Below are positions 50,290 to 60,429 of a stretch of DNA of 64,000 nucleotides, one piece after another. Within the stretch, counting starts at the first letter, position 1, and each line of letters starts with the position of its first letter. The stretch covers positions 124,001 to 188,000 of the forward strand of contig CANQXS010000002.1 in NCBI GenBank assembly GCA_947627875.1, given 5' to 3'. Both the position numbers and the translations under genes were made by a program. The stretch is from an uncultured Clostridia bacterium. GTDB lineage: Bacteria > Bacillota > Clostridia > Oscillospirales > Ruminococcaceae. The notes below the pieces were generated by a model. It did no database searches and was not told the origin of the DNA. It worked only from the letters and a program-made list of their open reading frames with translations.

Positions 50290-52629
50290 TCACGCCGCGG
50301 TTTTCTTTCTTCCGCACCACTTTATCTTTGCATAAACTGCTGCAGCGATGCCGACAGCTGCCGCCATAATCCACGGCAGAGCGTGAAGAAGGCTGCCGTC
50401 GCCCATTTTCCACATTATCTCGGCAGACGACACGGGAATCGTGAAGGAAAAATACTTTGCGGCGTCGAGCCCGAGGACGGTAAACATCGGCGGAAGAACG
50501 AGCACAGCCGTCCCGAGAAGATAAGCGCCGAGAACGTTTTTCGACAGGCTGCTCAGAAGCAGGACGGCGAGCGCAACGAATATCAGCATTACCAGCCTTA
50601 CGGCGTAGAGAATTATCAGGTACTGCGCTATGCTTATGTTGAGAGGAAAGCTTGCGAGCGCGTCGATGTTTCTGACGGGCGCGGCAAAGGTCTTGGGGTG
50701 GCAGAACCGGATAAAATCGCCGAGCTCGCGCATATAGACCGCCGCCCACGAAATTGCCGCAGAAAGAACCGAAATAAGGACCTTACGCGCAAACACTGCG
50801 TTTCTTCCGCGCTTGAGGGAACGGAGCATATATTCGACTCCGGTCTGGCGCTCATAGACGAAGATCGCCGCCGTCAGAAACACTGTGAAGAATATCGCGG
50901 CTGCGGCGTTGAGGCGCTGAACCGAGAACGAAGAGCTGCCGAAATAAATGTCGTAATTTACGTCGTAGACTATCCAAGGCTCAAAGCCGCCCTCGGATGC
51001 GCGCTGCTTTATCTCTTCGGCCTTGCGCTCGAGCATATCTATAGCCTGAAGAGCTTCGCCGGCGTTGGCGGAGTAAAGAGCGGATTCTCGGGCGCGCTCG
51101 AAGTATTCGGCTTCGCTGCCGTCTATCACGCCCTCGACATCGGAGCAATAGGCGCCATACATTCCGTTTTTGAGAAGCGACGAATCGAAGATCCCTCTGA
51201 ATCCTAAAAGACCGCCGACCGCGACCACCGCGATTATGATAATTATTCCGAACTCATATATCAGCCACTTGTAGAGCTCCCAGCCGCCGACCGTAAGGCG
51301 GGCGCGGAAAACGTCGGAAAAGCGGTTAAGCACCGAAGAAAGCTTCGAGAGGATATCCTTGTTGCCTTCGGGGCGGCGCTTCGCCTGCATAAGTATCGCC
51401 CAGAGCGCAAAGCAAACAGCCAGAACGGGCGCAGCAGTGAGCATAAACCTGCGGGCATTTATCGGCGTTCCGAAAACGTTGAGATTGAAATAATCGGTAT
51501 ATAGACCGGATATGCGGACATAAGAAAACAGGTTCAGATATTTGAATACATTCGCAGAGCTTTGGGCGGGAATGAATCTGTAGAGGACGTATTCCCCGAC
51601 AAGAAGCGTTCCCAGCACGCCGAGGGAAAACTGAGCGTTTGCGAGCGAGCCCAAAAGGCACCACAGAAACAGCCCTATGAGTATACCCGTGAAGACCTTG
51701 AGAGCGAAATATCCGCAAAGCCATTCGCCGACAGTGACAACGGCGCTGCAAAGCTTAAAGCTTTCGAGGGACTGTATCGGTCGACCGAGGTCTCCGAGAC
51801 CGCCGCCGAAAGCGCAGGACACCGCCAGCGGTATTGCGTAAACGAGAACGGTTGAAACAAGCGAGCCGACAAAAAGTATCCCCACGCGGGTGAAGCCGAG
51901 GACGGCTCTGCCGTTTTTGCAGCTTCTGACGGTATGCCAGAGACCGTTTTTGCGCTCGTCCAAAAACGAGAGGACGATGATTATTATCATCGCGAGGAAG
52001 AAATAATCGGCAAAGTCGTATCCGAGCCAGTTTTCGAGGGAAATGCTGTTGTCGAACGAAACCTTTGTGCCGTCTATCTTAGAGAAATCCTCGGCGGTCT
52101 TTTCGATATTCTTTGAGGTGTAGCCGCCGCTTGTCTGGAATATCCCGACGCCGGAGACCCTTTTAGCCTGCTCGTTTACCGAATTGAGGTAATCGGCATA
52201 GCCCGAGAGGTATACCGCCTGATCTCTTACCCTGTATACCCCTGCAAGCGCTGTCCCCGCGAACCTCATTACGGCGTATCTTTCGTTTCCGAGGGATAAA
52301 AACCTCGGGAAATGGACCGCAACCGCTTCTTCGGCTTCTTTAAAAGAATCGCTTTCCTCGGGCGGAAGAGAGCCCGAGAAAAAGGCGGTGTAATTATAAA
52401 TCACGGATTCGTATTCCGCGCAGATCTCGGCTATCTCGTCGTAGCTCCTGCCCCTGCACTCGGAATAAAGCTCGGAAACGGCTTTCTGAGCGGCTATCAT
52501 ATCTCCGACCGCCCCGGGCTCGAGGCGGCTGACGAGCGAGGTTGCAAAGAACACCGTGCAGAGAACGGTTATAAGAAGAAACAGGACCGCTCTTTTTCGG
52601 TCAAAAAATACCCTTTTCCATTCGCTCAT
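50290..52629 (-). CDS. ABC-2-type exporter permease, double-length
   Basis: 779 residues. Two similar halves, each with a transmembrane helix near its start (about 14-36 and 460-482), a large extracytoplasmic loop, then a cluster of five or six helices, as if two ABC-2 permeases were fused. The architecture resembles the ABC-2/NatB-like exporters paired with a single ATPase. Substrate unknown. It lies 3 bp after the ATPase gene. Confidence 0.82.
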   Translation of the reverse strand: MSEWKRVFFDRKRAVLFLLITVLCTVFFATSLVSRLEPGAVGDMIAAQKAVSELYSECRGRSYDEIAEICAEYESVIYNYTAFFSGSLPPEESDSFKEAEEAVAVHFPRFLSLGNERYAVMRFAGTALAGVYRVRDQAVYLSGYADYLNSVNEQAKRVSGVGIFQTSGGYTSKNIEKTAEDFSKIDGTKVSFDNSISLENWLGYDFADYFFLAMIIIIVLSFLDERKNGLWHTVRSCKNGRAVLGFTRVGILFVGSLVSTVLVYAIPLAVSCAFGGGLGDLGRPIQSLESFKLCSAVVTVGEWLCGYFALKVFTGILIGLFLWCLLGSLANAQFSLGVLGTLLVGEYVLYRFIPAQSSANVFKYLNLFSYVRISGLYTDYFNLNVFGTPINARRFMLTAAPVLAVCFALWAILMQAKRRPEGNKDILSKLSSVLNRFSDVFRARLTVGGWELYKWLIYEFGIIIIIAVVAVGGLLGFRGIFDSSLLKNGMYGAYCSDVEGVIDGSEAEYFERARESALYSANAGEALQAIDMLERKAEEIKQRASEGGFEPWIVYDVNYDIYFGSSSFSVQRLNAAAAIFFTVFLTAAIFVYERQTGVEYMLRSLKRGRNAVFARKVLISVLSAAISWAAVYMRELGDFIRFCHPKTFAAPVRNIDALASFPLNISIAQYLIILYAVRLVMLIFVALAVLLLSSLSKNVLGAYLLGTAVLVLPPMFTVLGLDAAKYFSFTIPVSSAEIMWKMGDGSLLHALPWIMAAAVGIAAAVYAKIKWCGRKKTAA

Positions 52630-52632
52630 AGC

Positions 52633-53370
52633 TCATTCCCCCAGGAAGCAGAGATAAACGTCTTCGAGGCTCGGATAATGCGCGACGGGGGTCCAGCTTT
52701 CGGGAAGCGAGGCGATGAGCTCGGCGGGAGTAGCCGTGTTGATGAGCTTGCCGCGCTTCATAAGTATCACCTTGTCGGCAATAGACTCTATATCGCTGAC
52801 GATATGGGTCGCAAGCAGGACTATCCTGTCTTTTGAAAGCTCGCTGATAAAATTGCGTATCCTTACCCTTTCACGCGGGTCGAGACCGGCGGTGGGCTCG
52901 TCTAAAATAAGCACCTTCGGGTCGCCAAGAAGAGCCTGAGCCAGAAGCGCGCGCTGCTTCATTCCGCCCGAAAACTGACCGACGGCTTTATGCTTTACGT
53001 CCCAAAGGTTGGTGAGCCTTAAGACCTGCTCGGTCTGTTCGCGCAGGAGCCTCCCCTTTAAACCCTTGAGCCTGCCCATATAGGTCACGAAGCTTAGGGC
53101 GGTCATACGGTCATAGATGCCCTGCTGCTGTGGCATATAGCCTAAAACTGCGCGGAATTCGTTACCCATTTCGAGGATATCCCTGCCCTCGAAGGTTATA
53201 GAGCCGCCGTCGCGCTTTATGTTGTCGGTGATGAGGTTCATCATAGTTGATTTTCCCGCGCCGTTAGCGCCGAGAATACCGCATATTCCGGTATCGAAGG
53301 TCACCGTAAGACCGTCGAGGGCGGTAAAGCTGCCGTAGCGCTTTACAACGTTTTCAAGCTTAAGTTCCAT
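52633..53370 (-). CDS. ABC transporter ATP-binding protein
   Basis: 245 residues with Walker A GANGAGKST, Q-loop YMPQQQGIYD, signature GQFSGGMKQRALLAQALL, Walker B VLILDEPTAGLDP and H-loop ATHIVSD. It is of the ABC-2 exporter type. The ATG at 53370 has AGGGGTG 5 nt upstream, 4 bp after the lipoprotein stop; the permease follows directly, so the two form one exporter. Confidence 0.93.
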   Translation of the reverse strand: MELKLENVVKRYGSFTALDGLTVTFDTGICGILGANGAGKSTMMNLITDNIKRDGGSITFEGRDILEMGNEFRAVLGYMPQQQGIYDRMTALSFVTYMGRLKGLKGRLLREQTEQVLRLTNLWDVKHKAVGQFSGGMKQRALLAQALLGDPKVLILDEPTAGLDPRERVRIRNFISELSKDRIVLLATHIVSDIESIADKVILMKRGKLINTATPAELIASLPESWTPVAHYPSLEDVYLCFLGE

Positions 53371-53374
53371 ATTT

Positions 53375-54670
53375 TCACCCCTGATCTTTATGGTTTGCGT
53401 CCAAAAGGACTTCGGCAAAGGAGCCGTCGAGAGCAAAGCGCACAAAATAGTTATTTGCTGTAGTACCGAAGAACACGCCGTCTTTGACGGAGCAGGGATA
53501 GCAAGCTATATTTTGGTTTTCAAACTGCCTCTTTGTGACATCGCTTCCGGCTTCAAATTTCGGCGTGCCGAAGCTTATGGGATTTCCGTCGTAGTCCCAA
53601 GCCTCGAGCGTAACGCTCCCGTCGTCCTCTATGATCGGCACTTTGAAAATATAATCTTCCGTAAACTCAACGCTCGTGTCGCTACAATCCGGCGTAAATA
53701 CGACTTCGCTCCTGTTTTCTTCGGGAATAACTTTTTCAACGCTAACAATACGATTGCCTTCGTCGTCTTTGTGCCAAGTGCAGATATATATATCCCGCTC
53801 GGGGGTCACCTTAAGGTTGCCCATCAAGATAAGGTTATCGGTCGGCGGGACGATTTTGCAAATAGTTTCAAGCTCGCGGGTCTTTGAGTGAAATACTCTG
53901 AGTATTATCGGCTGGGTACCTACAGACTCATCGACAGACCCGTCGTCGCTGAGGATATAAATATCGTTCCCAATCGCATACATACCGAAATCAAGAGTGG
54001 GACCGCTGATATAAGGACCACTCAGGTCGTCTAACACTTCATATTTCTCTCCGGTTTTAAGAGATATCGCATACAAATAATTGTGCCCGACATTAACACC
54101 GTTTTCGACAATACTTGTGTTAAAAGCTACATAGCAGTAGCCGCGGTGGCAAAACATTGTTCTGTTGCTGTAGTACTTCTGATGCGTCGGCGGCAATTCG
54201 CGGACTACCGCGATCTCTTTTCTGTCGCTGCCGTCTGTCGCACAGGAATAGAGGCAATCGTCGTCGCCTTCGCCTATGCTTACCCAATAGATCCTCCCGT
54301 CGTAATAGCACATACACAAAGGAAAGCCTATATAAGCGTTGCAATCGGGGGTATCGTGCATACATTCGGGCTTGGCGCAAAGCGGGCCGGAGATTCCCGA
54401 GGCTTTATCGTAAAATATTAAACTGTCATGAGCACCTCCGGCAAACATATAATAAGCGTCGGGAGTTTCGCAACCCATCCACGAACTATAGCAGAGCACT
54501 CCCGCGTCGTAGCCCTCGAGATATTCATCGGTATCGAATTTTTTGTCGGCAAGGTAATTTGCGTCCGACTTTTTGCCGCTCCCGTCGCTTTCGGCTTCGG
54601 CAGGACCGCAGGCGGTCAGCAGAGAAAGCGCGAGCAGAGCGCAGAGAAGAAGGCTTATAAGTTTTTTCAT
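53375..54670 (-). CDS. Lipoprotein with Cys motif, probable beta-propeller
   Basis: 431 residues. Signal helix with lipobox LTAC. The mature part has repeated YDGRIYW-like beta strands suggestive of a propeller, and a cysteine cluster PLCAKPECMHDTPDCNAYIG near residue 105. This motif recurs, in my recollection, in Clostridial extracellular proteins near ABC exporters and sigma factors, but I cannot name a function. AAGGAG precedes the ATG at 54670 at 11 nt. It is first in an operon with the ABC exporter and has its own promoter. Confidence 0.8.
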   Translation of the reverse strand: MKKLISLLLCALLALSLLTACGPAEAESDGSGKKSDANYLADKKFDTDEYLEGYDAGVLCYSSWMGCETPDAYYMFAGGAHDSLIFYDKASGISGPLCAKPECMHDTPDCNAYIGFPLCMCYYDGRIYWVSIGEGDDDCLYSCATDGSDRKEIAVVRELPPTHQKYYSNRTMFCHRGYCYVAFNTSIVENGVNVGHNYLYAISLKTGEKYEVLDDLSGPYISGPTLDFGMYAIGNDIYILSDDGSVDESVGTQPIILRVFHSKTRELETICKIVPPTDNLILMGNLKVTPERDIYICTWHKDDEGNRIVSVEKVIPEENRSEVVFTPDCSDTSVEFTEDYIFKVPIIEDDGSVTLEAWDYDGNPISFGTPKFEAGSDVTKRQFENQNIACYPCSVKDGVFFGTTANNYFVRFALDGSFAEVLLDANHKDQG

Positions 54671-54705
54671 ATATTTAATCACTCCTTGAAAATGTCTTTA
54701 ACCTT

Positions 54706-54734
54706 ATTTTATCACATAAATTCGATAAAGTAAA
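54706..54734 (-). promoter_or_regulatory. Promoter of the lipoprotein-ABC operon
   Basis: TTTACT (54729-54734), 17-bp spacer, TAAAAT (54706-54711) on the minus strand. Confidence 0.65.
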
Positions 54735-54788
54735 GAGGCTATAAAAATTTATTTTGCAGCATTTTTGACCCTCCTTTAAAATCGCCTT

Positions 54789-54868
54789 CATGATAATAAA
54801 CGAAGGTTCACTGCAATTAACTTCAAATTCTCGGCTTTATTTTATATTTTCGGCAATTTCAACAATTT
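54789..54868. repeat. 80-bp repeat, copy 1 (3' end of the DUF4367 gene plus flank)
   Basis: Closely matches 56168-56248 in the same orientation; both include CATGATAATAAACGAA, TGCAATTAACTTCAAATT and the last codons of a DUF4367-type gene. Confidence 0.85.
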
Positions 54869-55532
54869 CTTCTTTGCTTAACTGTCCACTAATGCAATAT
54901 ACATAACTGTCATTATACCATATTGCGGTATTATCCTCTCCGTCTTGCGTTGCGATATAAAAGTAGTAAAGCTGACCGTTGATTGTTTCCTCGACATATT
55001 CGTGCCGTTCGTTATCCATATCAAAGAAAGAACTGCCGGCGGAACTGTATGAAAACACAAACAAATCAGAGTCGGAATGGGCATTGAGATACTGCATAGT
55101 AATGCAATTACCCGCAAAATTTATCTGTGTAAGTTCATACCTTTCCGGTATATAGCCGAGGCGCAGCTGCTTTCCTGTTTCCGGTTCAACGTCGCTTTTA
55201 AAGGTAATGTAGTCGTGGTCCGAAAAAGTCTCTTTTATAACGTTTTGCACGGCGGCATATACCTCCTGCTGCGTTAAAAGCGCGCAGAAGCAGAGGCTTA
55301 ATACAACAGCGAGCGTAAGCGCTATGCTGCGGACGGCTTTTCCGAACCCCGCCGCCTGCTCCTTTATCCCCACCGAACGGCGGAGCTTTTTTATCTTTTT
55401 ATCAAACTCCGGCGAAAAGCCGACGCTTTCCGTTCCGTCGAGCCGCTCAAGCTCGCGCTCGCAGTGCTCGGTGAGGGCTTCGGTCAGAAGCGCGTCCCAA
55501 AGTCTCGAATTTGCTCTATCAGTCAATTTCAT
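54837..55532 (-). CDS. DUF4367-type membrane protein (putative anti-sigma factor)
   Basis: 231 residues: cytoplasmic N-terminal 65 residues, one transmembrane helix (about 67-88) and an extracellular domain ending in GQLSKEEIVEIAENIK. The outer half matches the DUF4367 pattern seen downstream of ECF-like sigma genes in Clostridia. Such proteins are likely to tether and inhibit the sigma factor. GGAGG lies 9 nt before the ATG, and the start overlaps the sigma gene by 14 bp, supporting a functional pair. Confidence 0.82.
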   Translation of the reverse strand: MKLTDRANSRLWDALLTEALTEHCERELERLDGTESVGFSPEFDKKIKKLRRSVGIKEQAAGFGKAVRSIALTLAVVLSLCFCALLTQQEVYAAVQNVIKETFSDHDYITFKSDVEPETGKQLRLGYIPERYELTQINFAGNCITMQYLNAHSDSDLFVFSYSSAGSSFFDMDNERHEYVEETINGQLYYFYIATQDGEDNTAIWYNDSYVYCISGQLSKEEIVEIAENIK

Positions 55533-56073
55533 AGCCCATTTCCTCCAGCTTTTCTTTAAGCATTATTTTTGCGCGGTATATCCTCGTCGCCGCGCCCTTT
55601 TCGGATATTCCGAGCAGTCCGCCTATATCGGCGCTGCCGTAGCCGAATATGTATTTCAGCTTTAAGGCGTCGCTGTAAATGCTGTCGAGACTGTCTATTG
55701 CCTCTAAGAGCCCGACTGTGCCGCCCTCGAGGACCGCGCGAACGTCGGGGAAAGCGACGGAATCGGAATAATCGGCGATGTCTCCGAGGGGCTCGGTTCT
55801 CTCGGGTCGCTCTTTCCTGAGGATATCTATCGCTGTGTTTCTGACGATAATTATTATGAGCGACTGCGTTTTCCTGCCGCTCAGACCGGAAAACAGCGCG
55901 AATTTCTTTGCAATTTTGAAGAACGACTCCGAGACGGCTTCCTCCGCCAAAGAGGGATTATGGAGCACCGACATAGCGGCAGCATACATTTTATCCCTGT
56001 ACGAGTTGTAGAGTTTATCGAATTTTTCCTTGTCAGAGGGCTCGGGAATCAAGGCAAGGTAAAGCGAAAGCAT
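55519..56073 (-). CDS. RNA polymerase sigma factor, ECF-like
   Basis: 184 residues. Sigma region 2 spans KLYNSYRDKMYAAAMSVLHN to IIVRNTAIDILRKERP; region 4 ends with LKLKYIFGYGSADIGGLLGI and an RIYRAK helix. AAGGAG lies 7 nt before the ATG at 56073. It heads the pair with the DUF4367 protein. Targets unknown; the adjacent lipoprotein-ABC operon is an obvious candidate, though its promoter looks close to the sigma-A form. Confidence 0.9.
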   Translation of the reverse strand: MLSLYLALIPEPSDKEKFDKLYNSYRDKMYAAAMSVLHNPSLAEEAVSESFFKIAKKFALFSGLSGRKTQSLIIIIVRNTAIDILRKERPERTEPLGDIADYSDSVAFPDVRAVLEGGTVGLLEAIDSLDSIYSDALKLKYIFGYGSADIGGLLGISEKGAATRIYRAKIMLKEKLEEMGYEID

Positions 56074-56092
56074 AAAATCACTCCTTTCTGAC

Positions 56093-56121
56093 AGTATCTC
56101 ACATGATGCGACGAAATGCAA
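56093..56121 (-). promoter_or_regulatory. Promoter of the sigma/DUF4367 operon
   Basis: TTGCAT (56116-56121), 17-bp spacer, GATACT (56093-56098) on the minus strand, just ahead of the ribosome site. Confidence 0.65.
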
Positions 56122-56167
56122 GATAAGTAAAGGGGTGCAAGGATATTTACGGATTAAAAAATCCTTA

Positions 56168-56248
56168 CATGATAATAAACGAAAATTTTTTGCAATTAAC
56201 TTCAAATTTTCGGCTTTATTTTATTTTTTCGGCGATTTCAACAAGTTT
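56168..56248. repeat. 80-bp repeat, copy 2
   Basis: Same sequence family as 54789-54868, now upstream of the sigma gene; see the pseudogene entry beside it. Confidence 0.85.
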
Positions 56249-56260
56249 ATCGGGGAAAAT
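56216..56260 (-). pseudogene. 3' remnant of a second DUF4367 gene
   Basis: On the minus strand the frame reads FPDKLVEIAEKIK and then a stop, matching the C-terminus KEEIVEIAENIK of the intact gene at 54837. No start or upstream body remains; the terminator of the 56298 gene immediately precedes it. It shows that the sigma/DUF4367 unit was once tandem, or that this end was left by recombination. Confidence 0.75.
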
Positions 56261-56261
56261 T

Positions 56262-56292
56262 GCAAAAAAATAAGGCTCCCTTTCGGAAGCCT
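56262..56292 (-). terminator. Terminator of the gltB-glnA-pyrG operon
   Basis: 8-bp stem AGGCTTCC-GAAA-GGGAGCCT (56285-56292 with 56273-56280) followed by TATTTTTTT on the minus strand. Confidence 0.9.
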
Positions 56293-56297
56293 CTTTT

Positions 56298-56927
56298 TCA
56301 GTGTCTGCTTTTGATGTAAATTATATCGCTCTTAACGTGATGCGTTTCGCCGCCGTCTGCGATATAGAGACTGTTGAAGCCTTTGGCTTTTACGCCGTCA
56401 ACGTAAGCCTTTATGCCCTCTTCTATCTGCTCAAAATCCATCTTGAGCTTTAAATTTTCGTAAGCATCGGCGCCGTCGCAGACGATGAACAGCCGGTTTG
56501 CAAAATGCTTTCTCCCGCCCTGAGACTGGTGCTTGTAATACCAATATATCATATTGTTTTTGCCTATGCGGGTGGTGAGGTCATAGGAGTGGTCGGGAAG
56601 ACTTGCGGGATAAACCGTAACCTTGAGGTCGAAATGCTCCCCGCAGAGGTAAAAATCAATGAGATTATTCTTTTCGTTTTTTTCGGGTGTTGCACCGTGT
56701 TCCGCAAATATCCGCTCGCATTCCTTTGAAGTCTTGTAGTTATACCAGCGGCAAAGCGCATAGTTGACGTCGCAGCCGTTTTCGCGGGCTTTGCTCACAA
56801 CCTCGTCATAGGTTTCCGCGTCGTAGATGAATTTGCTTTTTTCGTCGTTCTCGTCGTCCTGAATTTTCCAGTGCGGGTCGATGTGTTCAAGCGCCTTTCG
56901 GAGCTCGGCTTTAAGTTCTTCGGTCAC
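56298..56927 (-). CDS. Unknown protein, possible PD-(D/E)xK fold
   Basis: 209 residues, soluble. Not recognised as a named family. The segment NLIDFYLCGEHFDLKVTVYP places an acidic residue, then a beta strand and D-x-K, as in the minimal PD-(D/E)xK nuclease core; this is only a suggestion. The start is GTG with GGAGGG 6 nt upstream, 15 bp after pyrG, and it is the last gene before the operon terminator. Confidence 0.75.
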   Translation of the reverse strand: MTEELKAELRKALEHIDPHWKIQDDENDEKSKFIYDAETYDEVVSKARENGCDVNYALCRWYNYKTSKECERIFAEHGATPEKNEKNNLIDFYLCGEHFDLKVTVYPASLPDHSYDLTTRIGKNNMIYWYYKHQSQGGRKHFANRLFIVCDGADAYENLKLKMDFEQIEEGIKAYVDGVKAKGFNSLYIADGGETHHVKSDIIYIKSRH

Positions 56928-56942
56928 GACTTTCCCTCCGCG

Positions 56943-58565
<1,623 letters not shown>

Positions 58566-59150
58566 TTATTTGTATTTCTCGATTATTTCCTCGGCTGCGC
58601 GCCTTTTGGTTATGCAGCCGTTCATCGCCTTGCGCTCTATATATCTGTGGGCTTCCGCCTCGTTCATTCCGAATTCGTTTATAAGCGCCCATTTCGCGCG
58701 GTTCACAAGCCTTATTTCCTCCATTTTTTCCTCGAGCGAAGCGGTTTTCTGCTCCATTCTTCTGAGCCTTTCGCGGGTGGCGCATAAAAGGAGCATAGAT
58801 TGCAGGACGATCTGACCGCTCGCGGGCTTAGATACCGTAAGAACTCCGTAATCGGTCACCTGATTATAGACCTCGTCGAAATTTTCGCTCTTTACAAACA
58901 GCATAACGCCTATGCCTATCTCGCTCGAAAGGTCGATGGCAAGGCGGGTGCCGTAGTCGTCGGGAAGCGGTGTGTTGATTATAACGATATCGTAGCTGCG
59001 CTCCAAAAGCTCGCGCTTGGCGGCGCCCACCCCCGACGTTACCTTTATAGGCTGATACTTCTCGGCGGGAAGGGCGTTCTGAAGCGAGGTATTGAATTTT
59101 TCGGAACCCGAAACAATAAGAACGCTGTATACCTGTTCCTTTGGGCTCAA
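58566..59150 (-). CDS. ANTAR-domain regulator with altered receiver
   Basis: 194 residues. N-terminal receiver-like domain, coiled linker (about 120-145), C-terminal ANTAR domain (about 135-190) with NRAKWALINEFGMNEAEAHR. ANTAR proteins bind paired RNA hairpins to prevent termination. The phospho-acceptor position is asparagine N59 (DIVIINTPLPDDYG), so ordinary phosphorylation is unlikely; control by another input or by protein contact is possible. The start is TTG, with AGGAGG 8 nt upstream. It follows glnA by about 38 bp. The hairpin targets were not found. Confidence 0.9.
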   Translation of the reverse strand: MSPKEQVYSVLIVSGSEKFNTSLQNALPAEKYQPIKVTSGVGAAKRELLERSYDIVIINTPLPDDYGTRLAIDLSSEIGIGVMLFVKSENFDEVYNQVTDYGVLTVSKPASGQIVLQSMLLLCATRERLRRMEQKTASLEEKMEEIRLVNRAKWALINEFGMNEAEAHRYIERKAMNGCITKRRAAEEIIEKYK

Positions 59151-59188
59151 GGCTCTCTCCTCCTCGGCACGGAATAAATCTCGGCTGC

Positions 59189-60412
59189 TCAGCGCTTGGC
59201 GCAGTAGCAGTCGGTGATCTGGGCGGGAAGGTATTTGTTTATAAAGTCGCTCGAGCGAGCTGCGCGGACCGCCTCCTCGAAGTCGTGGGGAAGGGTCTTG
59301 AAGCCGCTAAGAGTCTGTTCGTCGGCGGTGTAGAGGTCGATATCGGCGGGAAGGGGCAGAACGGCGTCGTCCTTTAAGCCCTCGAGCCCCGCAAGGATAA
59401 GGAGAGCAAACGCAAGATAGGGATTTGCGAGCGGGTCGGGAGACCTGAGCTCGGCGGCTCTTAAATCGTCGGACTCGCCCGTCGGGGCGGGTATTCTTAT
59501 GAGCTGGGAGCGGTTTTCGCTCGACCAGGTTATGTATTTCGGGGCCTTGTTTGCCCCGAGCCTGAGATACGATTCGTCGGAGGTGTTGAGGAAGAGGGTC
59601 ATATCGGGTATGCGCTTTAAGATTCCGGCGATAACGCGGGGCAGAAGCTCGCCGCGCGCGTTGTTGGCGACGGATATCTTAATATGGAAGCCGTTGCCGG
59701 GCCTGTTCTTAATGGGCTTCGGCGAAAAATCGGCATAAAGACCGTTCCTCGCGGCGATGGTGCTCACCACCGAGCGGAAGGTAACGGCGTTGTCAGCCGC
59801 GGTAAGCGGGTCTGAGCGGCGGAAATCTATTTCGTTCTGACCGGGACCCTCGGCATGGTGAGAGCTTTCGGGGATTATCCCCATTCTCTCGAGGTCGAGG
59901 CATATTTCGCGCCTTACGTTTTCGCCCTTGTCGGCGGGGGCGATGTCCATATACCCCGCGCGGTCATAGGGGACTGAGGTGGGCTCGCCGTTTTCGTCGC
60001 GGTTAAAGAGGTAAAACTCGGTCTCGGAGCCGATGTAAAAGCTGTAGCCCTCGGCTTCGGCGAGCTCGACCGCCCTTTTGAGCAGGCTGCGGGTGTCGGG
60101 CGCGAACTCCCTGCCGTCGGGGTAGGTTATCGTGCAGAACATTCTGACTACCCTGCCGTGCTCGGGTCTCCAAGGGAGAATGGCGAGCGTTGAAGGGTCG
60201 GGGTGTAAAAAGAGGTCTGAATGGACCACGCCTCCGAAGCCGGCTATGGCGGAGGCATCAATCGCGATGCCGTATTTGAAGGCGCGCTCAAGCTCTCCCG
60301 GCATTACCGAGATGTTTTTCTGAGTGCCGAAAACATCGGTGAACGCAAGCCTGATGAACTTTACGTCTTCCTCCGCAACATACTGAATAGTCTCTTCGGG
60401 CGTGTAAATCAT
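59189..60412 (-). CDS. glnA: Glutamine synthetase, GlnA type
   Basis: 407 residues, somewhat shorter than the usual 440-470. It makes glutamine from glutamate, ammonia and ATP. Family stretches: FTDVFGTQKNISV, SETEFYLF (metal), AEGPGQNEIDFRR, GNGFHIKISV, and the ATP-binding NRSQLIRIPA. It lies between the split glutamate synthase and the ANTAR regulator, giving a GS-GOGAT operon. Confidence 0.93.
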   Translation of the reverse strand: MIYTPEETIQYVAEEDVKFIRLAFTDVFGTQKNISVMPGELERAFKYGIAIDASAIAGFGGVVHSDLFLHPDPSTLAILPWRPEHGRVVRMFCTITYPDGREFAPDTRSLLKRAVELAEAEGYSFYIGSETEFYLFNRDENGEPTSVPYDRAGYMDIAPADKGENVRREICLDLERMGIIPESSHHAEGPGQNEIDFRRSDPLTAADNAVTFRSVVSTIAARNGLYADFSPKPIKNRPGNGFHIKISVANNARGELLPRVIAGILKRIPDMTLFLNTSDESYLRLGANKAPKYITWSSENRSQLIRIPAPTGESDDLRAAELRSPDPLANPYLAFALLILAGLEGLKDDAVLPLPADIDLYTADEQTLSGFKTLPHDFEEAVRAARSSDFINKYLPAQITDCYCAKR

Positions 60413-60429
60413 ACCTTTCAGTCCTTCCT

